NCBI GenBank assembly: GCA_910588245.1
Contig: CAJUQP010000022.1
Coordinates: 1 to 54,876 of the forward strand
DNA length: 54,876 bases
From: an uncultured Muribaculaceae bacterium
GTDB taxonomy: Bacteria > Bacteroidota > Bacteroidia > Bacteroidales > Muribaculaceae
Direction: 5' to 3'
The notes below the pieces were generated by a model. It did not search any database. It was not told the origin of the DNA and saw only the letters and a program-made list of their open reading frames with translations. Of the stretch, positions 27,209 to 37,564 are shown one piece after another; the first letter of the stretch is position 1, and every line of letters begins with the position of its first letter. The translations under genes and the position numbers were made by a program.

Positions 27209-28621
27209 TTATTTGCGATTCTTAAGGATATTGTCTATGTCTGGAAGCAGCCTGTCGATGTCGGCCGCCCCCAGTGTCATAAGGATGTCAAAATTACTAT
27301 TTTTTATCAGATTAAGCAAATTTTTCCTCTCACAAAAGCATTTCTCAGGGCTCTTTACGTCTTTTAGTATCAGATTGGAGTCTACTCCGTCTATGGGCAA
27401 CTCCCTGGCCGGGTATATTTCCGGCATTATCACGCTGTCGGCTCCGGAGAGGGCTTCGGCGAATTCGGGCGCGAAATCGCGGGTACGTGTGTAGAGATGC
27501 GGCTGGAACACTACTGTAAGTTTCCTGCCGGGATATAGTTTCTTGACGGAGCGTATGGAGGCCTTCACCTCGTTGGGGCTATGGCCGTAGTCGTCGATGA
27601 GCACAGAGCCTCCGTCTTTGCCGTCGCGCCACACCTCGAAACGCCTGCGGGCCCCCTTGAATGTGGCCAGTCCGTGGCGTATCTCGTCGTCGTCGGCTCC
27701 TGCTATATGTGCCGCGGCTCCTGCGGCCACGGCGTTGTCGATGTTTATCTCGACGGGCACGCCGAGCTCAATGCCAGTGATCCTTGTAGATGGGCCGCAA
27801 AGGGTGAATGAGAGCGTGCCTTCACCGTAGGTTATGTCTTCCGCATGCCAGTCTCCATCTTTGCCGCCGCTGTAGGTCAGGACGTTGACCTCGTTCCCCG
27901 TGCGCGGATGCAGTTTCAGCCCTGTGTGCATAAGCAGGGTTCCTCCCGGGCCTATGAGCGATGTGAAATGGGCGAAACCCTCGAGATAACCTTCCTCGTC
28001 GCCATAGATGTCGAGGTGGTCGGGGTCGGTAGAGGTGACCACGGCCACGGTGGGGGAGAGCTGATGGAAAGAACGGTCATACTCATCAGCCTCGATCACA
28101 GACCAGGGCGACGTGTCGCTGAGCACGAGATTGCTCCCGGTGTTGCGGAGTATCCCCCCGAGAAAGGCATTGCATCCTACATGTGAGTCACGCAGGATAT
28201 TGGCCGTCATGGAGCAGGTGGTGGTTTTACCGTGTGATCCGGATATGCAGATCGCGGATGTGGTGCGAGTGATGCGCCCGAGCAATGCTGCGCGCTTTAT
28301 CACTTCAAAGCCGTTGTCTCTGAACCAGGATAATATCCTGTTGTCGGCAGGCACAGCCGGGGTGTATACCACCAGTGTGTCGGCCGGGTCGCGGAAAGCG
28401 GCGGGAATCTCCTCCTCGCTGTCGGTGTATGTGATGCCGACCCCTTCGTCGGCAAGTTGCGCCGTGAGCGCCGAGGGAGTCTTGTCGTATCCGGCTACCC
28501 GGTGCCCTTTGCTGAGCAGGTACCGTTCGAGATTGGCCATGCCGATGCCTCCGGCTCCCACGAAATATATGTTGCCGAACGCGGAGTCTGCCGGTCGGCC
28601 GTTGTTTTCTGTCTTCATCAT
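27209..28621 (-). CDS. murC: UDP-N-acetylmuramate-L-alanine ligase
   Basis: Adds L-Ala to UDP-MurNAc, the first amino acid of the peptidoglycan stem. The N-terminal Rossmann motif is FVGAGGIGMANLERYL. The ATP loop is SGSHGKTTTCSM, followed by EADEYDRSF and the DDYGHSPNEV motif that distinguishes MurC. Length 470 aa is standard. The start overlaps the murG stop by four bases (ATGA). Confidence 0.97.
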   Translation of the reverse strand: MMKTENNGRPADSAFGNIYFVGAGGIGMANLERYLLSKGHRVAGYDKTPSALTAQLADEGVGITYTDSEEEIPAAFRDPADTLVVYTPAVPADNRILSWFRDNGFEVIKRAALLGRITRTTSAICISGSHGKTTTCSMTANILRDSHVGCNAFLGGILRNTGSNLVLSDTSPWSVIEADEYDRSFHQLSPTVAVVTSTDPDHLDIYGDEEGYLEGFAHFTSLIGPGGTLLMHTGLKLHPRTGNEVNVLTYSGGKDGDWHAEDITYGEGTLSFTLCGPSTRITGIELGVPVEINIDNAVAAGAAAHIAGADDDEIRHGLATFKGARRRFEVWRDGKDGGSVLIDDYGHSPNEVKASIRSVKKLYPGRKLTVVFQPHLYTRTRDFAPEFAEALSGADSVIMPEIYPARELPIDGVDSNLILKDVKSPEKCFCERKNLLNLIKNSNFDILMTLGAADIDRLLPDIDNILKNRK

Positions 28622-29745
28622 TGTTTCTTGTTGAGCAGGGTGCAGACTTCGTCGGCAATACGTTCGTCGCTGTCGGCGATCCCCATCTCAAGGATGCACG
28701 CCTGCATATCGGCGAGTTTCTTTTTGTCTCCTATCAATCCTATGGCAGTGTCTACGAGTATGTCGCGTGCCTCGGCGTCCGTCACGAGAACCGCGGCCCC
28801 GCGCTCCGAGAGTGCGCGGGCGTTGTGTGTCTGGTGGTCTTCAGCCACATTGGGCGAAGGCACGAGTATCACCGGTTTGCCGAGAACCTGGAGTTCCGAT
28901 ATCGATCCGGCGCCCGCACGGCCTACCACGAGGTCGGCCGCTCTGTAGGCGGAGGCCATGTCGGAGATGAAGGGGGTGACCACCACACCTTTTATTCCCC
29001 TGGCGGCTGCCGGTCCGCGGTCGCCGAAATTCTTCCCTGTCTGCCAGATCACCTGTATTCCTTTGTCGGCGATCCGTTTTATCCCCTTTTCCATGCTTTC
29101 GTTGAGGGTGAGGGCTCCGAGGCTTCCTCCCACCACGAGCAGGACAGGGCGCTCCGGATCGAGGCCGAACGCCTCGCGGGCCTCCTTTACGCTTTTTGAG
29201 TAGGAGAGTAGTGCCTTGCGTATGGGATTGCCGGTCTTTACGATCCTGTCGGCGGGGAAGAAGCGTTCCATGCCGTCGTAGGCCACACATATTTTCCCGG
29301 CTTTCTCTCCGAGGAGTTTGTTGGTGACACCGGCATAGGAGTTCTGTTCCTGGAGCAGCGTGGGTATTCCCGCGCGTTGCGCGGCCTTAAGGGTCGGTCC
29401 CGAGGCATATCCTCCCACACCGATCGCTATGTCGGGCTTGAAGTCGCTGATTATTTTTCGTGATTTCCGGAGGCTCCTGAAGAGCTTGAAAAGCACGGAA
29501 ATATTTCTCCAAAGCCTTTTGCGGTCGAAGCCGGCCACAGGGAGTCCTATAATCTCGTAGCCCGCTTCGGGCACACGGGTCATCTCCATACGGTTCTCGG
29601 CGCCTACGAAGAGTATGTCGGCGTCGAGGCGGCGCCTGAGGGCGTCGGCTATGGAGAGGGCGGGGAATATGTGTCCTCCGGTGCCCCCTCCGCTTATCAC
29701 CACTCTCGGACGGCGTGGTGTCGTGTCATAGCTTTTTTCAGTCAT
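28618..29745 (-). CDS. murG: Lipid II-forming GlcNAc transferase
   Basis: Transfers GlcNAc onto lipid I to make lipid II at the inner face of the membrane. It is a GT-B fold enzyme with the N-terminal SGGGTGGHIFPAL loop, GVGGYASGPTL, and the donor-site region VVGRAGAGSISELQ. At 375 aa it is normal. It overlaps ftsW by 8 bases and murC by 4, showing tight coupling. Confidence 0.97.
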   Translation of the reverse strand: MTEKSYDTTPRRPRVVISGGGTGGHIFPALSIADALRRRLDADILFVGAENRMEMTRVPEAGYEIIGLPVAGFDRKRLWRNISVLFKLFRSLRKSRKIISDFKPDIAIGVGGYASGPTLKAAQRAGIPTLLQEQNSYAGVTNKLLGEKAGKICVAYDGMERFFPADRIVKTGNPIRKALLSYSKSVKEAREAFGLDPERPVLLVVGGSLGALTLNESMEKGIKRIADKGIQVIWQTGKNFGDRGPAAARGIKGVVVTPFISDMASAYRAADLVVGRAGAGSISELQVLGKPVILVPSPNVAEDHQTHNARALSERGAAVLVTDAEARDILVDTAIGLIGDKKKLADMQACILEMGIADSDERIADEVCTLLNKKQ

Positions 29746-31108
29746 TTTTCGTAACCTGTGTTGAATAGTTGGCCGCCTGCATGTCTTCGGGAAGTTCCTT
29801 GAGCTCGGCGTTTATCTGTTTTTTGTTGCCATTGATCACGGCGAACCGGCTCACCGATAGCATGATCCCTATCGCCATCGACATGACGACGATCGACGTG
29901 CCTCCCTTTGATATCAGAGGCAACGGCTGCCCGCTCACCGGGAAAAGCCCCGTGACGATGGCCATGTGCACCAGAGCCTGGAACACAATCAGCACCGCGC
30001 ATCCCATGATCAGGAACGCCGGGAATGCCCTGGAACAGAAATAGGCTATTCGTCCCGCCCGGGCGAGCAGGAAGAGATAGAGCGCCAGCAGGAAAACTCC
30101 CCCTACGAATCCGGTGTCTTCCACGATAATGGAATAGATATAGTCGGAGAAAGCAAGCGGAAGGCGCGCGCTTTCTCGGGAGTTGCCCGGGCCTTGCCCG
30201 AACACTCCCCCGTTGGCCTGGGCGATCTTGGCGAAGATCACCTGACGGTTTTCATCATTGATGGGGTCGGTGGGGGAGACTCCGTCGAGGAATCGCTGTA
30301 TGCGTCCCTTGTGGGTGTCCACACGTCCGTCGCCGGATGCCTGCGCCACCATCTCGGTCTTGCCCACGGAGTCGAGGTCTTCCGATTTGTCGCCTGTGTA
30401 TTTCATCATGTAGAGCACCCCTCCGCAGATGGCGTATACACCCAGCACCATGAAGAATTTCTTCCATTTCATGCCGCCGATAAGGAACATGGAGAGACTC
30501 ACTCCGAAAAGCAGGATAGTGTTCGTAAGACCGTTCTTCCAGAGGAACGCACCGAATATCACAACCACGAGGGCTGCCCATATGATACCTTTGTTGGAGA
30601 CTCCCCGGGGCTCCTGGTTGCGCCCCAGGATAGTGGCAAGAAGCACCACGACAGTCAGTTTGACTATCTCCGGGGGCTGTATGGTGAATCCGGCCACACG
30701 TATGGCTCTCTGGGCGCCGTTGATTTCCACACCGAAGAAGTTGGAAAATATCAGCAGTCCGAGCGATATGAGCGCCGCGAACCATGCGAATCGGCTGAAA
30801 TAACCGTAGTGTGTGTTCTGAAGGGCAAGCACGAGTCCGAGACCGATCACAAGGAAGATGGCATGGCGTATCAGCGGCATGTAGACATTGGAGCCCGACA
30901 CTTCTGAGCTCGATGCGGAGAAGAGCTCGATGACCGAGACCATGAGCAACATGATGTATATGCCCCAGATATATGGGTCGGGACGCGGCTTGGCCACATC
31001 CTTCCCGCCGGAGCCGCGTGTGGTGCGGGCCGGCTTACTGACGGCTACGCCGTCGACAGTTTCCTTGATTATCACGCCTTGCTCGGGCGCTTCCGTTACC
31101 TTTTCCAT
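29738..31108 (-). CDS. ftsW: SEDS glycosyltransferase FtsW
   Basis: Septal peptidoglycan polymerase that works with the PBP FtsI. The protein has a cytoplasmic start of about 45 residues and ten membrane segments. It shows the SEDS features ELFSASS, IQPPEIVKLTVV, the periplasmic loop with SPTDPINDENRQVIFAKIA, GQGPGNSRES, and the closing PLPLISKGGTS block. At 456 aa it is typical of Bacteroidales. It lies between murD (41 bases upstream) and murG (overlap). Confidence 0.96.
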   Translation of the reverse strand: MEKVTEAPEQGVIIKETVDGVAVSKPARTTRGSGGKDVAKPRPDPYIWGIYIMLLMVSVIELFSASSSEVSGSNVYMPLIRHAIFLVIGLGLVLALQNTHYGYFSRFAWFAALISLGLLIFSNFFGVEINGAQRAIRVAGFTIQPPEIVKLTVVVLLATILGRNQEPRGVSNKGIIWAALVVVIFGAFLWKNGLTNTILLFGVSLSMFLIGGMKWKKFFMVLGVYAICGGVLYMMKYTGDKSEDLDSVGKTEMVAQASGDGRVDTHKGRIQRFLDGVSPTDPINDENRQVIFAKIAQANGGVFGQGPGNSRESARLPLAFSDYIYSIIVEDTGFVGGVFLLALYLFLLARAGRIAYFCSRAFPAFLIMGCAVLIVFQALVHMAIVTGLFPVSGQPLPLISKGGTSIVVMSMAIGIMLSVSRFAVINGNKKQINAELKELPEDMQAANYSTQVTKND

Positions 31109-31149
31109 GGGAAAGAGTTTTTATGTGCGGGAGAGTGGATTGTCAGTAG

Positions 31150-32523
31150 TCATTTTCCTGTCAGTGCCTTTACGGCTGCCTTGAAACGGTCGCCACGATC
31201 TTCGTAGCTCTTGAAGAGGTCGAAACTTGCGCAGCAGGGGGAAAGCAGCACTGTGTCGCCCTCCGAAGCGAAGGCACGGCATGCCTGCAGCGCCTCGTCG
31301 AGACTGTGTGTGTCGGCGATGTTTTCCACTTTGCCGGTGAAGAAATCGAGTAGTTTCTCGTTGTGGAGGCCCATGCAGACAATCGCCTTCACCTTCTCTT
31401 TCACGAGCGGTTCTATCTCGGAGTAGTCGTTGCCTTTGTCTTTGCCTCCGAGAATAAGTATGGTGGGCGTGGTCATGCTCTCAAGGGCATACCAGGTGGA
31501 GTTGACATTGGTGGCTTTCGAGTCGTTGACGTAGCGCACGCCGTCGACTGTGGCCACATACTCAAGACGGTGCTCCACGGCTTCGAAGTCTTCCAGGGCA
31601 TGGCGTATGGTCTCTTTGCGAATCTTAAGCACGGACGCTGATATGCCTGCGGCCATGGAGTTGTAGAGGTTGTGCAGCCCCGGGAGGGACAGGCGGTCGC
31701 GGGGTATGTCCCACACCTCGCCGGGCGTGGAGAAGCGCACGATGCCATCGTCGACCCAGGCGGCGCTTCCGTCTTCTTTCTCCACTCCGAACGGGAGGCG
31801 CAGCGCCTCGCTCTGCACGTGCTTTATCTGCTCGCGCACGATGGGATCGTCCTGCCAGTAGACGAAATAGTCGTCTTTGGTCTGGTTGCGCAATATGCGG
31901 AATTTTGCAGCCACATAGTTTTCCATCTTATGATCGTAGCGGTCAAGATGGTCGGGAGTGATGTTCATTATCACGGCTATGTTGGCCTTGAACTGATACA
32001 TGTTCTCCAGCTGGAAGCTCGAGAGTTCTATCACATATATCTCGTGCGGGTCTTCGGCCACCTGCAGGGCGAGGCTCTTCCCTACATTTCCGGCGAGTCC
32101 CACGTCAAGCCCTGCCTCGCGTAGTATATGGTAGGTGAGTAGGGTAGTGGTTGTCTTGCCGTTTGATCCGGTGATGCACACCATCCTCGCGTCGGTAAAT
32201 CCGGCGGCGAATTCAATCTCGGAGATCACGGGGATGCCGAGAGAGGTGATTTTCCGCACCATGGGCGCATATGGCGGTATGCCGGGGCTTTTCACCACGA
32301 CCGTGGCGTTGAGGATCTTTTCTTTCGTGTGCGTGCCCTCTTCGTAAGGGATGCCGTGTGAGTCAAGCACATCTTTGTATTTCTGCGGTATTGACCCCAT
32401 GTCAGACAGGAACACGTCCATTCCCTTTGCCTTGCCGAGCACTGCGGCACCCGTGCCGCTTTCCCCTCCGCCGAGCACAACCAGGCGCCCGGAGAGATCG
32501 ATATTCTGTTTGTTTATTTCCAT
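31150..32523 (-). CDS. murD: UDP-MurNAc-L-Ala-D-Glu ligase
   Basis: Adds D-Glu to UDP-MurNAc-L-Ala. Key motifs are LVVLGGGESGTGAAVLGKA at the N-terminus, ITGSNGKTTTTLL for ATP, NITPDHLDRY, and NDSKATNVNSTWYAL. The last is typical of MurD. Length 457 aa. It is separated from mraY by 36 bases. Confidence 0.97.
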   Translation of the reverse strand: MEINKQNIDLSGRLVVLGGGESGTGAAVLGKAKGMDVFLSDMGSIPQKYKDVLDSHGIPYEEGTHTKEKILNATVVVKSPGIPPYAPMVRKITSLGIPVISEIEFAAGFTDARMVCITGSNGKTTTTLLTYHILREAGLDVGLAGNVGKSLALQVAEDPHEIYVIELSSFQLENMYQFKANIAVIMNITPDHLDRYDHKMENYVAAKFRILRNQTKDDYFVYWQDDPIVREQIKHVQSEALRLPFGVEKEDGSAAWVDDGIVRFSTPGEVWDIPRDRLSLPGLHNLYNSMAAGISASVLKIRKETIRHALEDFEAVEHRLEYVATVDGVRYVNDSKATNVNSTWYALESMTTPTILILGGKDKGNDYSEIEPLVKEKVKAIVCMGLHNEKLLDFFTGKVENIADTHSLDEALQACRAFASEGDTVLLSPCCASFDLFKSYEDRGDRFKAAVKALTGK

Positions 32524-32559
32524 GTTGCAATTTGTTGATTCAGCCGAGCCCCGGAGGCG

Positions 32560-33828
32560 TCAGCGTATTTTGAGAGTGACGAAGGTGAGGGCTGCCAGCA
32601 ATATGCCGACAATCCAGAACCTCACCACGATCTTCGATTCAGGAATAGGCGATTTCGGGAAATTCACAAGGCATCTCACCGCCGAATCGCCGGCCTTCTG
32701 AAAATGGTGGTGGAGAGGTGTCATCTTGAAGATGCGCCGTCCTTCGCCGAATTTTTTCTTCGTATATTTGAAATAGCCCACCTGAAGTATGACGGAGAGA
32801 TCTTCGATGAAGAAGATCAGACATAAGAGGGGGATGAGCAGCTCCTTGCGTATGAGGATGGCGAAGACGGCCAGTATGCCTCCGAGCGTAAGGCTGCCGG
32901 TATCGCCCATGAATACCTGGGCGGGAAAAGCGTTATACCACAGGAATCCCACCAATGCCCCGATGAAGGCGGCCGCGTAGACCACAAGCTCCTCGCTGCC
33001 GGGTATATACATGATGTTGAGATATCCAGAATATATGACATTGCCTCCAAGGTATGCCATCACGGCCAGGGCCACCCCGATTATGGCCGAGGTGCCGGCG
33101 CAGAGTCCGTCGAGACCATCGGTCAGATTGGCGCCGTTGCTCACTGCCGCCACCACGATTATCACCACGAGCACGAACACGAGCCAGCCGAGTGTCTCGG
33201 CGGCGTTGGCGTCGTTGATCCACGAGGTCAGCCATTCGTAGTTGAAGTTGTTGTTCTTAACGAATGGAATGGTGGTCTGCGGCGATTTCACGGTGTTGAC
33301 GGAATGCACGATTTCTGTCTCGTGGGTGACGAGGTTCTGCACCTCCATGTTCTCGCTCATGACGATGTCCGGAGAGAGCCACATGGTGATGCCCACGATC
33401 AGGCCGAGTCCCACCTGGCCGATCACCTTGTATTTCCCCTTGAGACCGTCCTTGTTATGATATTTCAGTTTGCGGTAGTCGTCGAGGAATCCTATCGAGC
33501 CCATCCATACGGTGGCCACAAGCATGAGGATCATGTAGATATTGGAGAGGTTGCCGAGAAGGAGGCAGGGAATGAGAATGGAGAGGATGATTATCACGCC
33601 GCCCATCGTGGGGGTGCCTGTCTTGCTCATCTGCCCCTCAAGGCCGAGATTGCGTATCACCTCGCCCACCTGCATACGCTGCAGGCGGTGGATTATGTCG
33701 CGACCGAACACCAGGGCGATCACCATCGCGAGGGCGAACGATGTGCCGGCCCGGAAGGTGATGTAGTCCATCAGGTGTATCCCGGGGAAATCGGTGTCTT
33801 TCAGCAGTTGGAATAATGCGTAGATCAT
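32560..33828 (-). CDS. mraY: Phospho-MurNAc-pentapeptide translocase
   Basis: Integral membrane enzyme that loads phospho-MurNAc-pentapeptide onto undecaprenyl phosphate to make lipid I. It has about ten membrane helices, with GTPTMGGVIII, FLDDYRKLK (the Asp pair), NLTDGLDGLCAGTSA, and FMGDTGSLTLGG near the C-terminal half. A periplasmic insertion of about 60 residues (around 165-225) makes it longer (422 aa) than the E. coli form. Such an insertion is usual in Bacteroidetes. Confidence 0.97.
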   Translation of the reverse strand: MIYALFQLLKDTDFPGIHLMDYITFRAGTSFALAMVIALVFGRDIIHRLQRMQVGEVIRNLGLEGQMSKTGTPTMGGVIIILSILIPCLLLGNLSNIYMILMLVATVWMGSIGFLDDYRKLKYHNKDGLKGKYKVIGQVGLGLIVGITMWLSPDIVMSENMEVQNLVTHETEIVHSVNTVKSPQTTIPFVKNNNFNYEWLTSWINDANAAETLGWLVFVLVVIIVVAAVSNGANLTDGLDGLCAGTSAIIGVALAVMAYLGGNVIYSGYLNIMYIPGSEELVVYAAAFIGALVGFLWYNAFPAQVFMGDTGSLTLGGILAVFAILIRKELLIPLLCLIFFIEDLSVILQVGYFKYTKKKFGEGRRIFKMTPLHHHFQKAGDSAVRCLVNFPKSPIPESKIVVRFWIVGILLAALTFVTLKIR

Positions 33829-33872
33829 TTTATGTCGCTATGCGTGGATCATATTTTATGGTTGTGCATGAA

Positions 33873-35333
33873 TCAGCGTGCGGCGAAAGCCTCGACCACC
33901 TCTTCCCGGTCGTCGAAATGGTGCCTTATGCCGCAGACTTCCTGATAAGTCTCGTGTCCTTTCCCCGCCACGAGCACTACCGTTCCCGGTTTTGCCATCA
34001 TCACGGCCTTGCGGATGGCTTCGCGCCGGTCGGTGACGCATTCTGTGCGTGTGAGTTCCTCGGAGTTGAGGCCTGCCCTCATGTCGGCGATGATCTCTTC
34101 AGGCACTTCATCGCGGGGATTATCGCTGGTCAGGATGAGGAAATCGCTGCGGCATGCCGCCTCCTGGGCCATCATCGGGCGTTTGCCATGGTCGCGGTTG
34201 CCGCCTGCTCCTACCACGGTGATGATCTCGCCGTCGACGCCCACGATCTCGCGGATCGTGTCGAGCACGTTGACCAGTGCATCGGGAGTGTGGGCATAGT
34301 CGACGATGGCGGCCACACCGTCGGCCGACATGAAGGGCTGGAAGCGCCCCGCTACGGGCACGAGCCGGCTCATGTTGACAATCACCTCCTCCGGATCGAA
34401 GCCTGATAGGATGGAGGCGCCGTAGACGTCGGTAAGGTTGTAGGCGTTGAACCTGCCCGTGAAACGCACCTCCACCTCACGGCCGTTGAGCAGCATGAGC
34501 GTGCCGTCGAGGCGCGTCTCGAGCACACGGCCACGGAAGTCGGCGTCTGCGCGGAGAGAATATGTGTAGACCTTGGCTTTTGTGTTCTGCACCATATACA
34601 TCCCGGCCTTGTCATCGGCGTTTGTCAGGGCGAATGCGTCGGCGGGGAGCATGTCGAAGAAGGCTTTCTTGGCATTCATATAGTTTTCCACCGTGCCGTG
34701 GTAGTCGAGGTGATCTCGTGTGAGATTGGTGAATATGCCTCCGGCGAAACGTAAGCCGGCCACACGGCGCTGCGCCGTGGAGTGGGACGACACTTCCATG
34801 AATGCGTATTCGCAGCCTTCGGCCACCATCTCCGCCAGCAGCTCGTTGAGGGTGAGGGGGTCGGGGGTGGTATGGGTGGTGGGCACGGCACGGTCGCACA
34901 CGTAGTTGCATACGGTGGATAGGAGACCGGCCTTATAACCCTCGAATTTCGCCATCTCGTAGAGCAATGTGGCGGTGGTTGTCTTGCCGTTGGTGCCGGT
35001 CACTCCCACGAGCTTCAGCTTGCGGGAGGGATGTCCGTACCAGGCGGAAGCCAGGCGTCCGAGGGCTTCGGCGGAGTCGGCCACGCGCACATATGTGATT
35101 CCCTTTTCGAATGTCGAGGGCATCTCCTCGCAGACGATTGCCCCGACATGGGCGCTCGCCACCACGGGGATATATTTGTGACCGTCCGTGGTCACACCTT
35201 TCACGGCCACGAAAAGGCCGTCTTTCTCCACTTTCCTGGAGTCGCTCTCGAGAGAGGTTATGTTTCTGTCGGTCTCGCCGATTATCTCGACGACGTCGAT
35301 GTCGGCGAGAAGGCTTGATAGCTTGGAGGTCAT
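33873..35333 (-). CDS. murE: UDP-MurNAc tripeptide synthetase (DAP-adding)
   Basis: Adds meso-diaminopimelate to the stem peptide. The ATP loop is GVTGTNGKTTTATLL. The motif SDNPRDE near the C-terminus contains DNPR, which indicates meso-DAP rather than lysine. HTTPDPL and DYAHTPDALVN are also present. Length 486 aa is standard. murF, often the next gene in other phyla, is not in this cluster. Confidence 0.97.
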   Translation of the reverse strand: MTSKLSSLLADIDVVEIIGETDRNITSLESDSRKVEKDGLFVAVKGVTTDGHKYIPVVASAHVGAIVCEEMPSTFEKGITYVRVADSAEALGRLASAWYGHPSRKLKLVGVTGTNGKTTTATLLYEMAKFEGYKAGLLSTVCNYVCDRAVPTTHTTPDPLTLNELLAEMVAEGCEYAFMEVSSHSTAQRRVAGLRFAGGIFTNLTRDHLDYHGTVENYMNAKKAFFDMLPADAFALTNADDKAGMYMVQNTKAKVYTYSLRADADFRGRVLETRLDGTLMLLNGREVEVRFTGRFNAYNLTDVYGASILSGFDPEEVIVNMSRLVPVAGRFQPFMSADGVAAIVDYAHTPDALVNVLDTIREIVGVDGEIITVVGAGGNRDHGKRPMMAQEAACRSDFLILTSDNPRDEVPEEIIADMRAGLNSEELTRTECVTDRREAIRKAVMMAKPGTVVLVAGKGHETYQEVCGIRHHFDDREEVVEAFAAR

Positions 35334-35392
35334 ATCTCGGTTGTGTTATGTTTCATTATCAAATCGTCGCTCCCCGCATAGGGGAAGACTGT

Positions 35393-37516
35393 CTATATCT
35401 TCAGGTCGAGCACTATGCGGTCGCCGCGCCGTATGGCCGTGCCTCGCGGCAGCGACTGGGCCACGACACGCCCCGTGCCGCGCAGCCTGACATTGAGGCC
35501 GCACTGCTCGAGTATCCTCACCGCCGTGGGGGCATCGTAGCCTGTCACGTCGGGCACCGCTCCCACCGATTTCTCGGGAGCCGAGGCCTTAACTCTCCGG
35601 GCTTTGGTTATGCCGAGGGCCGCCCCCAGGGAGGGCCCTTTCACCGATTCAGATGCGGCGAACACTGGTATGGATTCCTTTCTCTCGGTGGTGAACGACG
35701 AGGAATTGTCGAACATACCGCGGGCATACATCCTGACGGCCATGTTCTTCACCACCTGTCCGGAGGTGCGGTTGGCACTCGTGCCGGAGGGCCCGAGCAC
35801 CAGGGCCATGCAGGAGTATTTCGGATTGGAATAAGGGAAGAAGCCGGCGAACGCATAGCGGCGTTTGGCAGTGTTGTAGGTTCCGTGCTCCACAGGGTAG
35901 GCGGTGCCCGTCTTTCCGGCCACCTCCACGCGGTCGTCGCGCACCATTCGCGCCGTGCCATGCTCGCCCCAGACCACCTCGCGGATGCATTCCCTGACTT
36001 TGGCGGCTGTCTCCTCGGAGCATATGCGCGGCCGGATGTAGCTTATGGGCATCACGGAGTCACGCCCCTCCTCGTCGGTGAGCGAACGCACAAGATGCGG
36101 ACGCACATATTTCCCGTTGTTGGCTATGGCGTTGTAGACGGAGAGGGTGTAGAGCGGGGGTATCTCAGTGTTGTAGCCATAAGCCTGGCGTGCCAGGTCG
36201 AGATGGCGCGAGGTCAGGGTTATGTTGTTGCCGCGTGCGTCTTTGGGGAGGAGCTTGCGTATGCGGGGCACGCATTCTCCCGCTATGCCCGTATGCATCG
36301 GCTCGAAGAATCCGATGGAGTCGAGACGGTCGTGGAAAGCAGCCGGATTGTCGGCATATCCACGGAATATAACGCGTGCTATTCCTGTGTTTGACGACAT
36401 TTCGATGACCTGCTTCATGTTTTTTACTCCCGGGGCATGCGGGTCGCTGGTGCGCTGGAAAGGGCTGCAGTCGATAATGTCGTTGACGCTTTTCACAAGC
36501 CCGTCTTCGAAGGCGATCATCAGCGATATCGGTTTCATCACCGACCCCGGCTCGAATGCCTGCACGGCCCTGTTGAGAGCTTCTCCGTATGTGCCGTCGT
36601 CGAGGAGCTCGATGTTGGATATCGCCTTGATCTCACCGGTCGCCACCTCCATGAGTATGGCCGTGCCCCATTCGGCTTTCGATTCCTGGCAGATGGTGGC
36701 GAGTTCCTGCTCGAGCATGTCCTGGAGGTCGATGTCGATGGTGGTGTGGATGTCGAATCCCCTTTTGGGAGGCTTGCTCATCCAGTTGCTTATACCTGAG
36801 GTGAGTGCCACTTTTTTGGCTGTGCCGGGTTTGCCGTAGAGCAGGCTGTCGAGGTCTTTCTCAAGACCCGAGTAGCCGTGGAATTCGCCTGTGGCGTGAC
36901 TTTCGTTGACCCTTCCGATGCTCCGGTATGCCATGCGTCCGTAGGGATATATGCGGATATTTTTCTCCTCTTTATAGACCGGGATGCGGAATCCAGCACC
37001 CTTGAAATCCTTGAGATACGGAAAGTTGCGGATCCTGGCGAAATCCTCGAGGGTTTTCTTTGCCGCGAGCCGCAGGGCGCGCGGACGTTTTTCCGGTTTT
37101 TTATCGAATTCCTTCTTGAGGCGCGTATGCCAGGAATATTTCTTGAAAGTGTCGGGGTGTGAGGTGAGATTGCGCACTCTGGGATAGTGATAGTCGAGCG
37201 AGTCGGCCAGGGAGTCGATCTTTGCCCAGGGTATCACCGACTGCTTCATCACTTTGTTGTGACGAAGGTCGAGCTTTATGTCGTAGACTTTCAGGTTGCA
37301 GGCCAGGATATTGCCGTTGGAGGCGAGTATGTTGCCCCTCTCCGGCGATATGACGGAGGTTTTCGACAGCTCTTCGTGGGCGCGCTTGTTCCAGTCGGGT
37401 GCGGTGACCACGGTGGTCTCGAAAAGCTTCACCACCACTCCGAGCGAGAAGACGAAGAAGGCGAGTGTTATTATGCCGTAGCGGAAAAGTATGTGTGTCT
37501 TGTTGTTCTGTTTCAT
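35393..37516 (-). CDS. ftsI: Septal transpeptidase FtsI (PBP) with PASTA domain
   Basis: Class B penicillin-binding protein that cross-links septal peptidoglycan. It has one N-terminal membrane helix (IITLAFFVFSLGVVVKLF) and a pedestal domain with RGNILASNGNILA. The transpeptidase domain has SxxK at Ser325-Lys328, SSN and K535-T-G. A single PASTA domain occupies the last about 65 residues (VPDVTGYDAPTAVRILEQCG). At 707 aa it is typical of Bacteroidales, which carry the PASTA extension. It lies between the ftsL-like gene and murE. Confidence 0.96.
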   Translation of the reverse strand: MKQNNKTHILFRYGIITLAFFVFSLGVVVKLFETTVVTAPDWNKRAHEELSKTSVISPERGNILASNGNILACNLKVYDIKLDLRHNKVMKQSVIPWAKIDSLADSLDYHYPRVRNLTSHPDTFKKYSWHTRLKKEFDKKPEKRPRALRLAAKKTLEDFARIRNFPYLKDFKGAGFRIPVYKEEKNIRIYPYGRMAYRSIGRVNESHATGEFHGYSGLEKDLDSLLYGKPGTAKKVALTSGISNWMSKPPKRGFDIHTTIDIDLQDMLEQELATICQESKAEWGTAILMEVATGEIKAISNIELLDDGTYGEALNRAVQAFEPGSVMKPISLMIAFEDGLVKSVNDIIDCSPFQRTSDPHAPGVKNMKQVIEMSSNTGIARVIFRGYADNPAAFHDRLDSIGFFEPMHTGIAGECVPRIRKLLPKDARGNNITLTSRHLDLARQAYGYNTEIPPLYTLSVYNAIANNGKYVRPHLVRSLTDEEGRDSVMPISYIRPRICSEETAAKVRECIREVVWGEHGTARMVRDDRVEVAGKTGTAYPVEHGTYNTAKRRYAFAGFFPYSNPKYSCMALVLGPSGTSANRTSGQVVKNMAVRMYARGMFDNSSSFTTERKESIPVFAASESVKGPSLGAALGITKARRVKASAPEKSVGAVPDVTGYDAPTAVRILEQCGLNVRLRGTGRVVAQSLPRGTAIRRGDRIVLDLKI

Positions 37517-37564
37517 TTTGAGTGAGATGCCTTTCTATGTCGTTGTCGTTGCGTTGGCTGCGGG